DNA of 64,000 nt from an uncultured Bacteroidota bacterium (GTDB lineage: Bacteria; Bacteroidota; Bacteroidia; Chitinophagales; Chitinophagaceae), in contig CAINUN010000067.1 of assembly GCA_903853805.1 (NCBI GenBank), positions 39,539 to 103,538 on the forward strand, read 5' to 3'. The translations under genes and the position numbers were made by a program. Under the pieces are notes generated by a model, which was given only the letters and a program-made list of their open reading frames with translations, did not search any database and was not told the origin of the DNA. This document shows, piece by piece, positions 23,402 through 32,234 of the stretch; within the stretch, counting starts at the first letter, position 1, and the number at the start of each line of letters is the position of its first letter.

Positions 23402-26047
23402 TTAATCCGGTTCAAACCCAAGCATGAAGGTAATCTTTGCCATATCCTTCAAACTTGTGACGCCGGCAGCTGCGTTGTATCTGTCAAATCCTATGCCATA
23501 ATCAAGTCCTAACAATCCAAACATCGGCAAATAAAGTCGGATACCTACACCTGCTGAACGGTACAATTTAAATGGATTATAATCTTTAAAAGTTGACCAA
23601 CCATTGCCTGCTTCCATGAATGCTAATGCGAAAATAGTGGAGGATGCGCTCATTGAAAAAGGGTAACGAACTTCAGCTACGTACTTGTTGAATATTGTTG
23701 CATTATTGGCATATATTTCATAGCCACGTTGCGAAATGATATCTCGACCAATAGCATAATTAAATCCAGATAATCCATCTCCACCCATTTGAAATCTTTC
23801 AAATGGCGAATAACCAATATTGGCATTATAATAACCTAGGAATCCATATTTAGCAGCCATTTTGAATACAAATTTTCCTGTAAAATTTTTATACCATTCA
23901 GCTGTAAATCTGTATTTATGATACTCTATCCATTTGTATTTGGTTGACGCTTCTGCTGTAGAGTAATCAATACCACTCAAAGAACTGAAAGGAGGTGTAA
24001 AACTCATTGTCAGATTAATATTAGAGCCGTTCCTTGGATATAGTGGTTGGTCTATTGAATAGCGTGCTATGATTAGTTTCAAGGCAAGGTTATTACTATA
24101 TCCATCCGAATAATTAGGCAATAAACTTGTATAGTTTTTTAAGTAGTAATTATTAAAATTAAAACCAATCGTAAAAATGAAATAATCATCAGGCCATTTC
24201 AATCGCTTACTAAAAGAAACGCCTCCACCTGCCATTCTAAGAAAGGATGCATTAGGGTCACCGCCAATAGTTGTGTTTGAAAATTTACTTCTTGAAACGT
24301 TTACAGAAAGAGTGTTGGCCTTTTTACCACCAAACCATGGCTCAGTAAAACCAAAGTTTAGTGAACTGAAATAGATACCATTTGACTGGTAGTTTATAGA
24401 AAGTTTTTGTCCGTCGCCTATAGGTAATGGATCCCATGTTCTAGGTTTAAGAATGTTTCTTATCGAAAAGTTATTGAACGTTATTCCAATGTTTCCGTAA
24501 AACTTAACACCGCCCCCAAAACCAGCTGAAAGCTGTAATTGATCACTTGATTTTTCAGATACAGTATACTCAATATCTACTGTACCATCTTCAACATGAG
24601 GTGTTGGTTGAATGCCTAATTTTTCTTGATCAAAAAATCCCAGATTCAGAATTTCTCTTTGTGAACGAATAATGTCCTGACGACTGAATTTATTACCGGG
24701 TAATGTCCTTAACTCACGTCTAATAACATGCTCATTGGTGCGGTCATTGCCAACAATAGTCACATTTTTAATTGTTGCCTGAGGACCTTCAGTTACAGCC
24801 ATTTCAAAATTAATTGTATCACCATTAACGGATGTTTCACGAGGTTCTACACGAAAGAATAAATAACCATCGTCCATGTACAAACTACTGATATCCTCAC
24901 CCCCTTCTGGTCCAGATTGAAGTCCAAGCCTTTTATACAACAACTCTTGGTTATAAACATCCCCTTTCTTAATTGTCAAGGTGTTTGCAAGTACTTCATT
25001 TGAATATTTTGTGTTACCACGCCAAGAAATATTGCCAATATAGTAACGGTGTCCTTCACTGACTTTTACATCAATATTGAGATGTCCATTTTTAACAGGA
25101 TAAACTGTGTCACCAACGACAGAGGCATCACGATATCCAAGAGAGTTATAATAATCAACAAGACTTTGTTTGTCTTCCTGAAATTTTTGCTCGTTGTACT
25201 TTGATGAGGAGAAAATTGTTTTGAGTCTTAAATAAGGATCGAGTGCATCAAGTGTTTTACTGAATGAGAGAAAACCCAAATCGGAAATATAATCTCTAAA
25301 GGAAATTTTTTCAGACGGTGTAAGACTCAAGATGTCAGCTGGGTGAACTGATAACCTTGGCATTTCTTTATTCCCTTTGAATGTTTTTTTCAAACGTGCA
25401 TCGGTAACGACTTCGTTTCCTGCAAAGGTTATTTGATTAATTTTTGTTTTGCTCCCTTTCTCAATATCGAAACTAAGAATAACAGAGTTTTGAGTAACAG
25501 TGTCTGCTCTTTCCTTTACTGATACTTTCACGTTTCCAAATCCTTTTTCAACATAGTACTTTCTTATTCTTGAAACTGCATCGGATTTTGTAGCCTCAGT
25601 CACGACTTTTTTTGCAACAAGATTGATTTTGTCTTTCAGTTCTGTTGCCTCACTTTTCTTAATGCCACGGAAATTGAATTTACTCAACCTTGGTCGTTCT
25701 TCAATATGGATTTCAAGAAATATTTTGTCGCCAATAAATTTTATTACAGAAATCTGAATGTCTGAAAACAAGTCTTGCTTCCAAAGGTTTTTGATGGCTT
25801 TTGAAATCGTTTCATCATTAGGTATTCGTATTTTATTTCCTACAGTCAAACCTGTCACAGCAAGTAGAAGATCTTCGTCTAGAAATTTATTACCAGAAAT
25901 GGTAATTCCACCAATAATGTATTCTTTTGGTTTCATTGCTTCTGGCACTCCCATTTTTTTACCACCACCTAATTGTGCAAAAGTTTGAGTTGTAGTAATA
26001 AAAATAACTAAGGCTATAAAGCAGGAACTGAAAATTTTCCTAATCAT
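23402..26047 (-). CDS. bamA: Outer-membrane protein assembly factor BamA
   Basis: An 881-residue Omp85 protein. The signal peptide ends near TFAQL. Five POTRA domains follow (about 40-475; repeated pattern as in ITISGNKFLDEDLL, ITFAGNEVVTDARLKK, ISWRGNTKYSNEVL, VTIVGNDRTNEHVI), then a 16-stranded barrel with the loop-6 motif region (FNYAIGRDIISQRGYE) and a C-terminal strand ending FMLGFEPD. BamA inserts barrel proteins into the outer membrane. Its start overlaps the uppS stop by 4 nt (ATGA), and two skp genes follow: an envelope-biogenesis operon. Confidence 0.95.
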   Translation of the reverse strand: MIRKIFSSCFIALVIFITTTQTFAQLGGGKKMGVPEAMKPKEYIIGGITISGNKFLDEDLLLAVTGLTVGNKIRIPNDETISKAIKNLWKQDLFSDIQISVIKFIGDKIFLEIHIEERPRLSKFNFRGIKKSEATELKDKINLVAKKVVTEATKSDAVSRIRKYYVEKGFGNVKVSVKERADTVTQNSVILSFDIEKGSKTKINQITFAGNEVVTDARLKKTFKGNKEMPRLSVHPADILSLTPSEKISFRDYISDLGFLSFSKTLDALDPYLRLKTIFSSSKYNEQKFQEDKQSLVDYYNSLGYRDASVVGDTVYPVKNGHLNIDVKVSEGHRYYIGNISWRGNTKYSNEVLANTLTIKKGDVYNQELLYKRLGLQSGPEGGEDISSLYMDDGYLFFRVEPRETSVNGDTINFEMAVTEGPQATIKNVTIVGNDRTNEHVIRRELRTLPGNKFSRQDIIRSQREILNLGFFDQEKLGIQPTPHVEDGTVDIEYTVSEKSSDQLQLSAGFGGGVKFYGNIGITFNNFSIRNILKPRTWDPLPIGDGQKLSINYQSNGIYFSSLNFGFTEPWFGGKKANTLSVNVSRSKFSNTTIGGDPNASFLRMAGGGVSFSKRLKWPDDYFIFTIGFNFNNYYLKNYTSLLPNYSDGYSNNLALKLIIARYSIDQPLYPRNGSNINLTMSFTPPFSSLSGIDYSTAEASTKYKWIEYHKYRFTAEWYKNFTGKFVFKMAAKYGFLGYYNANIGYSPFERFQMGGDGLSGFNYAIGRDIISQRGYEIYANNATIFNKYVAEVRYPFSMSASSTIFALAFMEAGNGWSTFKDYNPFKLYRSAGVGIRLYLPMFGLLGLDYGIGFDRYNAAAGVTSLKDMAKITFMLGFEPD

Positions 26048-26802
26048 GCAGGCTTGTTGTGCTTTTGAATTTGTTCGCTTGTTTTGCCAAAACGTCGTTC
26101 GCGTTGTTGGTAATTTAGAATAGCCTCAATGAGTTGAGGCATCCTAAAATCGGGCCAGTGAACATTGGTAAAATATAATTCGGCGTAAGCAAGTTGAAAC
26201 AAAAGGTAATTACTAATTCTTGTTTCACCACTTGTTCTAATCATCAATTCAGGGTCAGGGAAATCAGACGTACTTAGGGCTTTTCTGAAAAGTTCTTCAT
26301 CTATTTCATCTGGAATTATTGTTCCTTCTGAAACTTTTTTAGCAATGTTTTTGGTTGCTTCTATAATTTCCCAACGGGAGCTATAACTCAAAGCCAAAAT
26401 AAGATTAACGCCTGTATTGTTAACAGTAATTTCTTTGGCTTCATTCAATTCTTTTTGGCAAATAGTTGGCATACTTTCCAAGTCTCCAATCACATGCATC
26501 TTCACATTGTTTTTGTGTAGCTCATCAATTTCTTTCCTCAGAGTATTGACCAACAATTCCATCAAAGCATCTACCTCAGCTTTGGGACGATTCCAGTTTT
26601 CAGTTGAGAATGCATATAAAGTAAGATAGTCAATACCAATTTCACCACAAGCATTGACAATATCCCGTACACTTTTCACACCTTCATGATGACCATAGAT
26701 GCGATCTTGACCACGTTCTTTTGCCCAACGTCCATTGCCGTCCATTATGATGGCAATATGTTTGGGCAGTCTTGATTTATCAATGGATTGGAGTGCATCC
26801 AT
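26044..26802 (-). CDS. uppS: Isoprenyl transferase (undecaprenyl diphosphate synthase)
   Basis: A 252-residue cis-prenyltransferase. HIAIIMDGNGRWA contains the catalytic Asp (D21) that binds Mg-diphosphate; LYAFSTENWNRP, RTSGETRISNYLLFQ and FTNVHWPDF are the other conserved blocks. It makes the C55 lipid carrier needed for peptidoglycan and O-antigen. It is the first gene of the uppS-bamA-skp-skp operon, linking lipid-carrier supply with outer-membrane assembly. Confidence 0.95.
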   Translation of the reverse strand: MDALQSIDKSRLPKHIAIIMDGNGRWAKERGQDRIYGHHEGVKSVRDIVNACGEIGIDYLTLYAFSTENWNRPKAEVDALMELLVNTLRKEIDELHKNNVKMHVIGDLESMPTICQKELNEAKEITVNNTGVNLILALSYSSRWEIIEATKNIAKKVSEGTIIPDEIDEELFRKALSTSDFPDPELMIRTSGETRISNYLLFQLAYAELYFTNVHWPDFRMPQLIEAILNYQQRERRFGKTSEQIQKHNKPA

Positions 26803-26837
26803 AATTAATTGCTGTACACGATTTTTTTTGAAGTGTG

Positions 26838-26845
26838 CAAAGGTA
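26838..26845 (-). promoter_or_regulatory. TAnnTTTG box of the uppS operon
   Basis: The minus strand reads TACCTTTG, 35 nt before the uppS ATG. A TTG lies 26 nt further upstream, slightly beyond the usual spacing. The predicted leader is about 30 nt. Confidence 0.5.
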
Positions 26846-27007
26846 CAAAAATAGCGGCTTGACTATTTATTCAAAATCATTCAATTTAGTTTAACGCGAC
26901 TTTGGCTAAATAAATTTCAGTATCAAACATTGAGACAACTTTTGTTTTTCAACTGTTTTTTGGGAAAAACTTTTTTCTTTTACCCTTTTTGAATTATTTC
27001 GCAAATC

Positions 27008-27658
27008 ATGGTAACCAATCTTAGTGATATCAATTCCTTGCTTAGTAGCTGGGTTCGAGAATTGAGAGATACTTCCATTCAAAATGATAGACTTCGATTC
27101 AGAAGAAATCTTGAAAGAATTGGCGAAGTAGCTGCTTATGAAATCAGCAAAATACTTCCTTACAAAAACATTACTATTCAAACACCTCTTGGCGAAGCTG
27201 AATGTGTAGAATTAATGCAGCAACCAGTTTTAGCTACAATTTTAAGGGCTGGTATTCCACTACACCATGGTTTGCTAAATTATTTTGACCAAGGAGGCAA
27301 TGCTTTTATTGCTGCATATCGCAAGCATCATCGTGATGGTAGTTTTGAAATAGAGCAACACTATGTTACAAGTCCTTCCATTGAAGGCAGACCTTTAATA
27401 ATAGCCGACCCTATGCTAGCAACAGGTTCTTCTTTAGTATTGGCATTACAAACGCTTACTGAAAATGAAAAACCTTCTCAAATTCATATTGTGTGTGCTA
27501 TTGCTTGCACAGTAGGCATTGAATATGTTGAAAGAAAATTTCCAGAAGTTTACATTTGGGCTGCATCAATTGATGATGAATTGACTGCAAGAGGTTATAT
27601 TGTGCCCGGATTAGGTGATGCAGGCGATCTTTCATACGGAACAAAACGACAATCTTAA
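27008..27658 (+). CDS. upp: Uracil phosphoribosyltransferase
   Basis: A 216-residue type I phosphoribosyltransferase that makes UMP from uracil and PRPP. The PRPP loop IIADPMLATGSS is at 131-142; the RAGIPLHHG segment and the C-terminal uracil-binding tail (GYIVPGLGDAGDLSYG) identify UPRTase. It acts in pyrimidine salvage. It diverges from uppS, with 205 nt between the two start codons. Confidence 0.94.
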   Translation: MVTNLSDINSLLSSWVRELRDTSIQNDRLRFRRNLERIGEVAAYEISKILPYKNITIQTPLGEAECVELMQQPVLATILRAGIPLHHGLLNYFDQGGNAFIAAYRKHHRDGSFEIEQHYVTSPSIEGRPLIIADPMLATGSSLVLALQTLTENEKPSQIHIVCAIACTVGIEYVERKFPEVYIWAASIDDELTARGYIVPGLGDAGDLSYGTKRQS

Positions 27659-27762
27659 TCAACCAACGAATCAACTAAAAAAATCTGTCTTGTAAATTAG
27701 AATGATAATTCCTATTTTGGATGCAGAAATTAAATTTACTATTCCCAAAACGTAATTTTAAG

Positions 27763-28815
27763 ATGAAGAAAATAATACTTGGAGCGTGCGCTGTATTGAC
27801 TTTTGTAGGTTCTACAAAAGCACAGGACGTACACTTTTCTCAATATTTCTCCTCTCCATTAACCCTTAATCCTGCTTTGACAGGACTTGTGCAAAATGAC
27901 TTGCGATTAGCTGTTAATTACCGTTCGCAATGGAGCAGTGTTTCAACGAATCCGTATGAAACAGGTTCTATTACGTTTGACATGGCAACCATGAAAGGGA
28001 AACTGAACAATGGAGATGCTCTTGGTGTAGGCTTAATGATTCTTTATGATAAGTCAGGTTTAGGAGCACTAACAAACACTTCAGTAGGTCTTTCTGTTGC
28101 CTATCATAAGTCTTTTGGTTTTGAAAAAAGAAATACACTTTCTGGTGGCATTCAAGGAGTGTTAGTTTCTAAAAGAATTGATTTTAATAAACTCACGTTT
28201 GAAGATCAATTTAATCCAGGTTCAGGTTTGCCTGAATACAATACAGGTGAACAACTTCTTAACGCTGATTTAAATTATCCTGACTTCAATGCAGGATTAA
28301 TGTATACAGGAAAAATTAGTGAGTTCGCAACTGCATATATGGGATTCTCTTATTACCACCTTACACAACCCGTTGAAACATTTTTAAAGAAAACAACTGG
28401 TTCAACTGACCATAAAATCAGTTCACGTCTTACAGGTTATTTAGGAGGTTCTTTTATCTTAAATGAAAACATAGTTTTGTATGCAAGCGGTTTGTATCAG
28501 CAACAAGCAAAATCTACTGAAGTAGTATTAGGTTCTGCTGTTGGTTTTGTACTTAATCCAGGCTACGACCCTGAATATATGAAGAGTACAATTTTCTACC
28601 TAGGTGGATGGTTCCGTTATGGTGATGCTGCCGCTCCTTATGTTGCTTTGGAATGCGGTAAATTTCTATTTGGTTTAAGCTACGACGTAAACATCTCAAG
28701 TTTTACCCCTGCCACTAACGGAAATGGTGCTTATGAGTTTTCATTGATTTTCAATGGCAAAATAAACAAGCATATGATGGGTCCAAAATATAATTTTGCT
28801 TGTCCTAAATTTTAA
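27763..28815 (+). CDS. PorP/SprF family type IX secretion membrane protein
   Basis: ATG 27763 (MKKIILGACAVLTFVG) starts a clear signal peptide, so it is preferred over the ATG at 27721. The 350-residue product has the PorP/SprF hallmark right after cleavage: QDVHFSQYFSSPLTLNPALTG, then NYRSQWSSV. PorP/SprF-like barrels are outer-membrane partners of the type IX secretion machine, often dedicated to one gliding or surface cargo encoded nearby. Here the nearest cargo with a sorting tail is the protein at 29384-31207. A strong terminator follows. Confidence 0.92.
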   Translation: MKKIILGACAVLTFVGSTKAQDVHFSQYFSSPLTLNPALTGLVQNDLRLAVNYRSQWSSVSTNPYETGSITFDMATMKGKLNNGDALGVGLMILYDKSGLGALTNTSVGLSVAYHKSFGFEKRNTLSGGIQGVLVSKRIDFNKLTFEDQFNPGSGLPEYNTGEQLLNADLNYPDFNAGLMYTGKISEFATAYMGFSYYHLTQPVETFLKKTTGSTDHKISSRLTGYLGGSFILNENIVLYASGLYQQQAKSTEVVLGSAVGFVLNPGYDPEYMKSTIFYLGGWFRYGDAAAPYVALECGKFLFGLSYDVNISSFTPATNGNGAYEFSLIFNGKINKHMMGPKYNFACPKF

Positions 28816-28840
28816 GAAATAGATTCTCAAATAATTTTAA

Positions 28841-28865
28841 AGGCTGCCATAAAAAATGGCAGCCT
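28841..28865 (+). terminator. Intrinsic terminator of porP
   Basis: A perfect 10-bp stem, AGGCTGCCAT (28841-28850) with ATGGCAGCCT (28856-28865), an AAAAA loop and a following CTTTATTTTC tract, 25 nt past the porP stop. Confidence 0.85.
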
Positions 28866-28898
28866 CTTTATTTTCTATCATTCAAACATTTTTATACT

Positions 28899-28950
28899 AA
28901 AAAAGGAAAGAGGCTACTTCAAATTATATGAGCAGCCTCTTTCCTTTTTT
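28899..28950 (-). terminator. Long-stem terminator of the HU gene
   Basis: A perfect 17-bp inverted repeat, AAAAAAGGAAAGAGGCT (28899-28915) with its complement at 28934-28950, around an 18-nt loop, 10 nt past the HU stop. The stem is unusually long for an intrinsic terminator. The 11-mer GCAGCCTCTTT here also occurs in the porP terminator just upstream. Confidence 0.85.
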
Positions 28951-28960
28951 GATTACGTAA

Positions 28961-29251
28961 TTACTTTTTCTTTTTTGCGCCAGCAATCACTTCAGAAAAC
29001 TCTTTTCCTGCTTTAAATTTCGCAGCCTTAGTTGCTTTGATTTTGATGGTTTCACCCGTTTGTGGATTACGACCATTGCGTGCTTTCCTTTGTGTAACAG
29101 AGAAAGTTCCAAAACCTACTAGTGTTACTTTATCACCTTTTTTCAAAGCAGTGATAATAGTGTTTGTGATGGAATCAATAGCGCTGTTGGCATCTGCTTT
29201 TGTAAGGCTTGCATCTTTGCAAAGTTGTTCGATTAAATCTGCTTTATTCAT
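28961..29251 (-). CDS. HU family DNA-binding protein
   Basis: A 96-residue HU/IHF-type nucleoid protein. MNKADLIEQLCKDASLTKADA starts the helical dimerisation body; LVGFGTFSVTQRKARNGRNPQTGE is the classic HU arm region, with the intercalating Pro in RNPQTG. It ends with a lysine tail (GAKKKK). It binds and bends DNA as a dimer and is usually abundant, consistent with its strong terminator. Confidence 0.95.
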   Translation of the reverse strand: MNKADLIEQLCKDASLTKADANSAIDSITNTIITALKKGDKVTLVGFGTFSVTQRKARNGRNPQTGETIKIKATKAAKFKAGKEFSEVIAGAKKKK

Positions 29252-29334
29252 AAAGGTTAGTTGATTTGAGGCTCGATATTAAGACTGAAATTTAGAACTA
29301 CCAAGATTTCAGCTAAGAATATTTTCCTAAAATA

Positions 29335-29361
29335 AAAAGACCAGCACGAAGCCGGTCTTTT
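29335..29361 (-). terminator. Intrinsic terminator of the 29384-31207 T9SS gene
   Basis: AAAAGACC (29335-29342) pairs with GGTCTTTT (29354-29361), with an extra GC pair inside the loop, 22 nt past the stop codon. Confidence 0.75.
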
Positions 29362-29383
29362 GTAGGATTAGTAAGATTTATTT

Positions 29384-31207
29384 TTACTCAATAACTGCTT
29401 TTACTATACCATATTCATAACCGTTCGAAATACGAACAATATACAAACCAGATGGTAATTCAGGAGTGTTCAATGATATTCTATTAGTTCCACTAACAGC
29501 GTTTATTACATTACTGTAAACAACACGACCTGTTAGGTCAAAAACTTCAGTAGTTACCATTGTTGGTTTTTCAACAACAAAACCAACAAGAATGCTATTA
29601 TGTGATGAAGTACCTAAAACAGATACTGGCAATTGATTGTTACCTTTTACAGGAAGAATACCTGAAGTGCTAGTAACTACAATACTATCTAGACGAATCA
29701 ATGCACCAATAGTTTGATTAGAAGTGTATTTAAAAGCAATGTACATTGGATTGTTAGTTGGTATAGTCGCAGAATAGTCTTTCCACAATCCAGTGTCTGC
29801 AGGGCTATTAATGTCAATATTCAAATTACTCCATGTTGCTAAATTTGGGTTACCATTTCCAGAGTAATTTGTTGAGTACAATACATCTAAATGATGATCA
29901 ACACCGTAACGTTGATAACCTCTGAAGAATACAATAGGATTATTTGCTGAAGAAAGATTAAGAGCAGGTGTTAATAACCAATCTTCATTGTCAAAATAAG
30001 AGCCTCCAACAAAACCTGTGATGTACATGTTTTTATTAGCTGCAGTACCAAGACTACAACCCCATTGTTGTCCAGCACCAGTGATGTTTTTACGTGCCCA
30101 TCCAAGAGGTAATTGATTAGTAGCACATGCTGCATCGAAGGTTTCTGAAATGGTTGTAACAGGGGCAGAAATTGTAGTAAAATTCCATGTTGTTGCATCA
30201 TAAATTCCAAAAGTTTTGAAGCCAGCTGTATCAAAGGCAGAAGAGTCTACAAGTACATAATAAGAAGTACCCAATGTTAATGATAAACCTGTAACTGTAG
30301 CAGTATCATTTAAGACTGTAACGTTAGCTGAGTTTGCAGGGATATCCTGTGATACACTTGTGGCTTGATTTACTATATGAATATTTCCAGTTCCCGCAGA
30401 AATTTGGTGATCAAAAGCCAATATCAATGAGGTGTTCAGTGCAACATTGTTAGAATTATCAGCAGGTGACTTATAAATAATTGTAGGCTGATAGTTTGAA
30501 GCTGTACCTGTCCAAGTCAAATTGAAATCGTCAATTGCAGATGATGGTCTGTTTCCTGTTCCAGTCGTAGGTGTTAGAGCTGCAATTCGTATCCAAACAG
30601 AACCAGCCTGATTATCAATTGCACTTCCAAAATTAATATTTACAAGATTATTTGTAAAGCTAGTAGCCCCTCCTCCTCCTGTTGTAATTGTACCTGTAGA
30701 AACAACATTAAATGCTGTTGGCAATGACCCTACCCCATAGTCTACAACCCAAGTTGTTAAGCGATGAGAAGACGTATCTATAGATTGAAGTTTAAAAGAA
30801 GCCTGAAATGAAGTAAGCCCACTAGTATTGCTTATGTGTAAAATAAAAGCTGCTCCAGGATCGCTGTTGGGAAATGAAGTGCTTGTTTGACTTACTTGAC
30901 GAATACCTAAAGCTCTATTGGTAGAGTTTGCTTGGTCAGTATTTGTAGAAGATATTGATAAAGCAGTAGCAGAGGCAAAATTTTTGAATTTTCCTGTAGT
31001 TTGATTCCAGGCAGTTCTTGTAGTATCAAAATTAACAACCATTCCTATGGAATTTGCTTTTGCACCAGTGTCTACACTCCAACCTATAGGAAGGCTAGTG
31101 CCGATGTTGTCAAAAGACTGAGTATAACTTGTCCCGCTTAAAGATAGTTGTGCAAAGGAAGCAAGCCCTAAACCCAGACTTGAGATAAGTAAGAGTATTT
31201 TTTTCAT
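29384..31207 (-). CDS. Secreted T9SS cargo protein with Ig-like and choice-of-anchor domains
   Basis: ATG 31207 (MKKILLLISSLGLGLASFAQ) begins a good signal peptide; the further 39 nt of open frame are ignored. The 607-residue product has, in order: a beta-sandwich region (about 20-245) with TSYTQSFDNIGTSLP, as in DUF-type secreted sandwiches; a Big_5/SwmA-type Ig-like domain (about 250-355: PTIIYKSPADNSNNVALNTS); a choice-of-anchor-J/cleaved-adhesin-like sandwich (about 360-525: ETFDAACATNQLPLGWARKN); and a type-A T9SS sorting tail (about 535-607: EVFDLTGRVVYS, LPSGLYIVRISNG). It should be exported by the T9SS and displayed or released; adhesion is the likely role. The Thr/Ser/Asn-rich composition is typical. 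Confidence 0.88.
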   Translation of the reverse strand: MKKILLLISSLGLGLASFAQLSLSGTSYTQSFDNIGTSLPIGWSVDTGAKANSIGMVVNFDTTRTAWNQTTGKFKNFASATALSISSTNTDQANSTNRALGIRQVSQTSTSFPNSDPGAAFILHISNTSGLTSFQASFKLQSIDTSSHRLTTWVVDYGVGSLPTAFNVVSTGTITTGGGGATSFTNNLVNINFGSAIDNQAGSVWIRIAALTPTTGTGNRPSSAIDDFNLTWTGTASNYQPTIIYKSPADNSNNVALNTSLILAFDHQISAGTGNIHIVNQATSVSQDIPANSANVTVLNDTATVTGLSLTLGTSYYVLVDSSAFDTAGFKTFGIYDATTWNFTTISAPVTTISETFDAACATNQLPLGWARKNITGAGQQWGCSLGTAANKNMYITGFVGGSYFDNEDWLLTPALNLSSANNPIVFFRGYQRYGVDHHLDVLYSTNYSGNGNPNLATWSNLNIDINSPADTGLWKDYSATIPTNNPMYIAFKYTSNQTIGALIRLDSIVVTSTSGILPVKGNNQLPVSVLGTSSHNSILVGFVVEKPTMVTTEVFDLTGRVVYSNVINAVSGTNRISLNTPELPSGLYIVRISNGYEYGIVKAVIE

Positions 31208-31403
31208 AAACTCGATTTGAATTTTTTTAGTGGTTGCGAAATTCATTCAATTTTTCCTTTCTACCGAATTATTTTAATAATAAATCTTTTTGAAAGAGGG
31301 GCAAAAAGTAAGAAACGTTATTATCTCCAATTTCCCCTTATTTTTAGCATTCAAAATCTTCTCTGCCAATTATCATTCAAATTAAAGACACAAAAAATTA
31401 GAC

Positions 31404-32234
31404 ATGCGAAGAGGATTTTTCACATTAGTGAATTGCAAAATACTGCCCGTAAATCGAATTGCATTTCAAACAATTTTACTATCGTTACTGTCACTGCCTT
31501 TGCTTGTATTCTCTAATTCTGCTAAACAGTATGGCGTAGGTTATTCATGGGAACGTTTTGACCCTGCATTAGCTGGAAGGTATTATTCTGTATATTCTTT
31601 GGTAAACGATGCAGACATGAATGTGGGAATTAAAAATCGCCACTCGCTAGTGTATGCTAACTATCTTGACTCGTTAATTAGCGAAAGATTCTATCACGCT
31701 TATAGCACTTATTCAATAAAAGAAAACTGGATTGCTTACTTAGCAGGCAAATACATTTGGTATGACCTTGCTGCAATTGTTACACCTGAAGATATCATGA
31801 AGCATCCAATGGCTGCATGTAGTCAGCAGGCAATAATTCTTATGAATTGCTTTAAGGAAGTAGGTATTCCATATCGTGCTGTTCACCTAAATGGACATTA
31901 TACTTCCGAAGGACAGATAAATGGACACTGGTATTTTTTTGATCCGAGTGTTGAACCCAATTTTAAGTTTGCTAAAGGTCGAAAATCATTATCAGAATTA
32001 CTAACAGATAATGAATTAGATGCAGTTTATGTACGCGAACTGCCAACTAATGATCTTCACAGAATTTTCAAGAATATTAGTTATGGTAAGGTAAATGAAA
32101 ATGTCGCCTGGAAGGCTGCCTTTTTCCATCATATAACTTATATCATTTCGCTTCTTCTACCAGGTTTTATTCTTTTTTGGTTGATGATATTTATTAAAAG
32201 GAAATTAAACAGAATAAGTTCTTTTAGAAGATAA
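31404..32234 (+). CDS. Membrane protein with transglutaminase-like domain
   Basis: A 276-residue protein. A hydrophobic N-terminal segment (TILLSLLSLPLLVFSNS, about 23-39) and a C-terminal helix (ITYIISLLLPGFILFWLMIF) flank a transglutaminase-like fold. The catalytic triad is visible: C139 in AACSQQAI, H165 in NGHYTSEG and D180 in YFFDPS, with the intervening GIPYRAV typical of the superfamily. Members cleave or cross-link peptides; some act on glycan- or peptidoglycan-linked peptides. With both ends membrane-associated, the domain probably faces the periplasm. It overlaps the convergent helicase gene by 30 nt. Confidence 0.78.
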   Translation: MRRGFFTLVNCKILPVNRIAFQTILLSLLSLPLLVFSNSAKQYGVGYSWERFDPALAGRYYSVYSLVNDADMNVGIKNRHSLVYANYLDSLISERFYHAYSTYSIKENWIAYLAGKYIWYDLAAIVTPEDIMKHPMAACSQQAIILMNCFKEVGIPYRAVHLNGHYTSEGQINGHWYFFDPSVEPNFKFAKGRKSLSELLTDNELDAVYVRELPTNDLHRIFKNISYGKVNENVAWKAAFFHHITYIISLLLPGFILFWLMIFIKRKLNRISSFRR

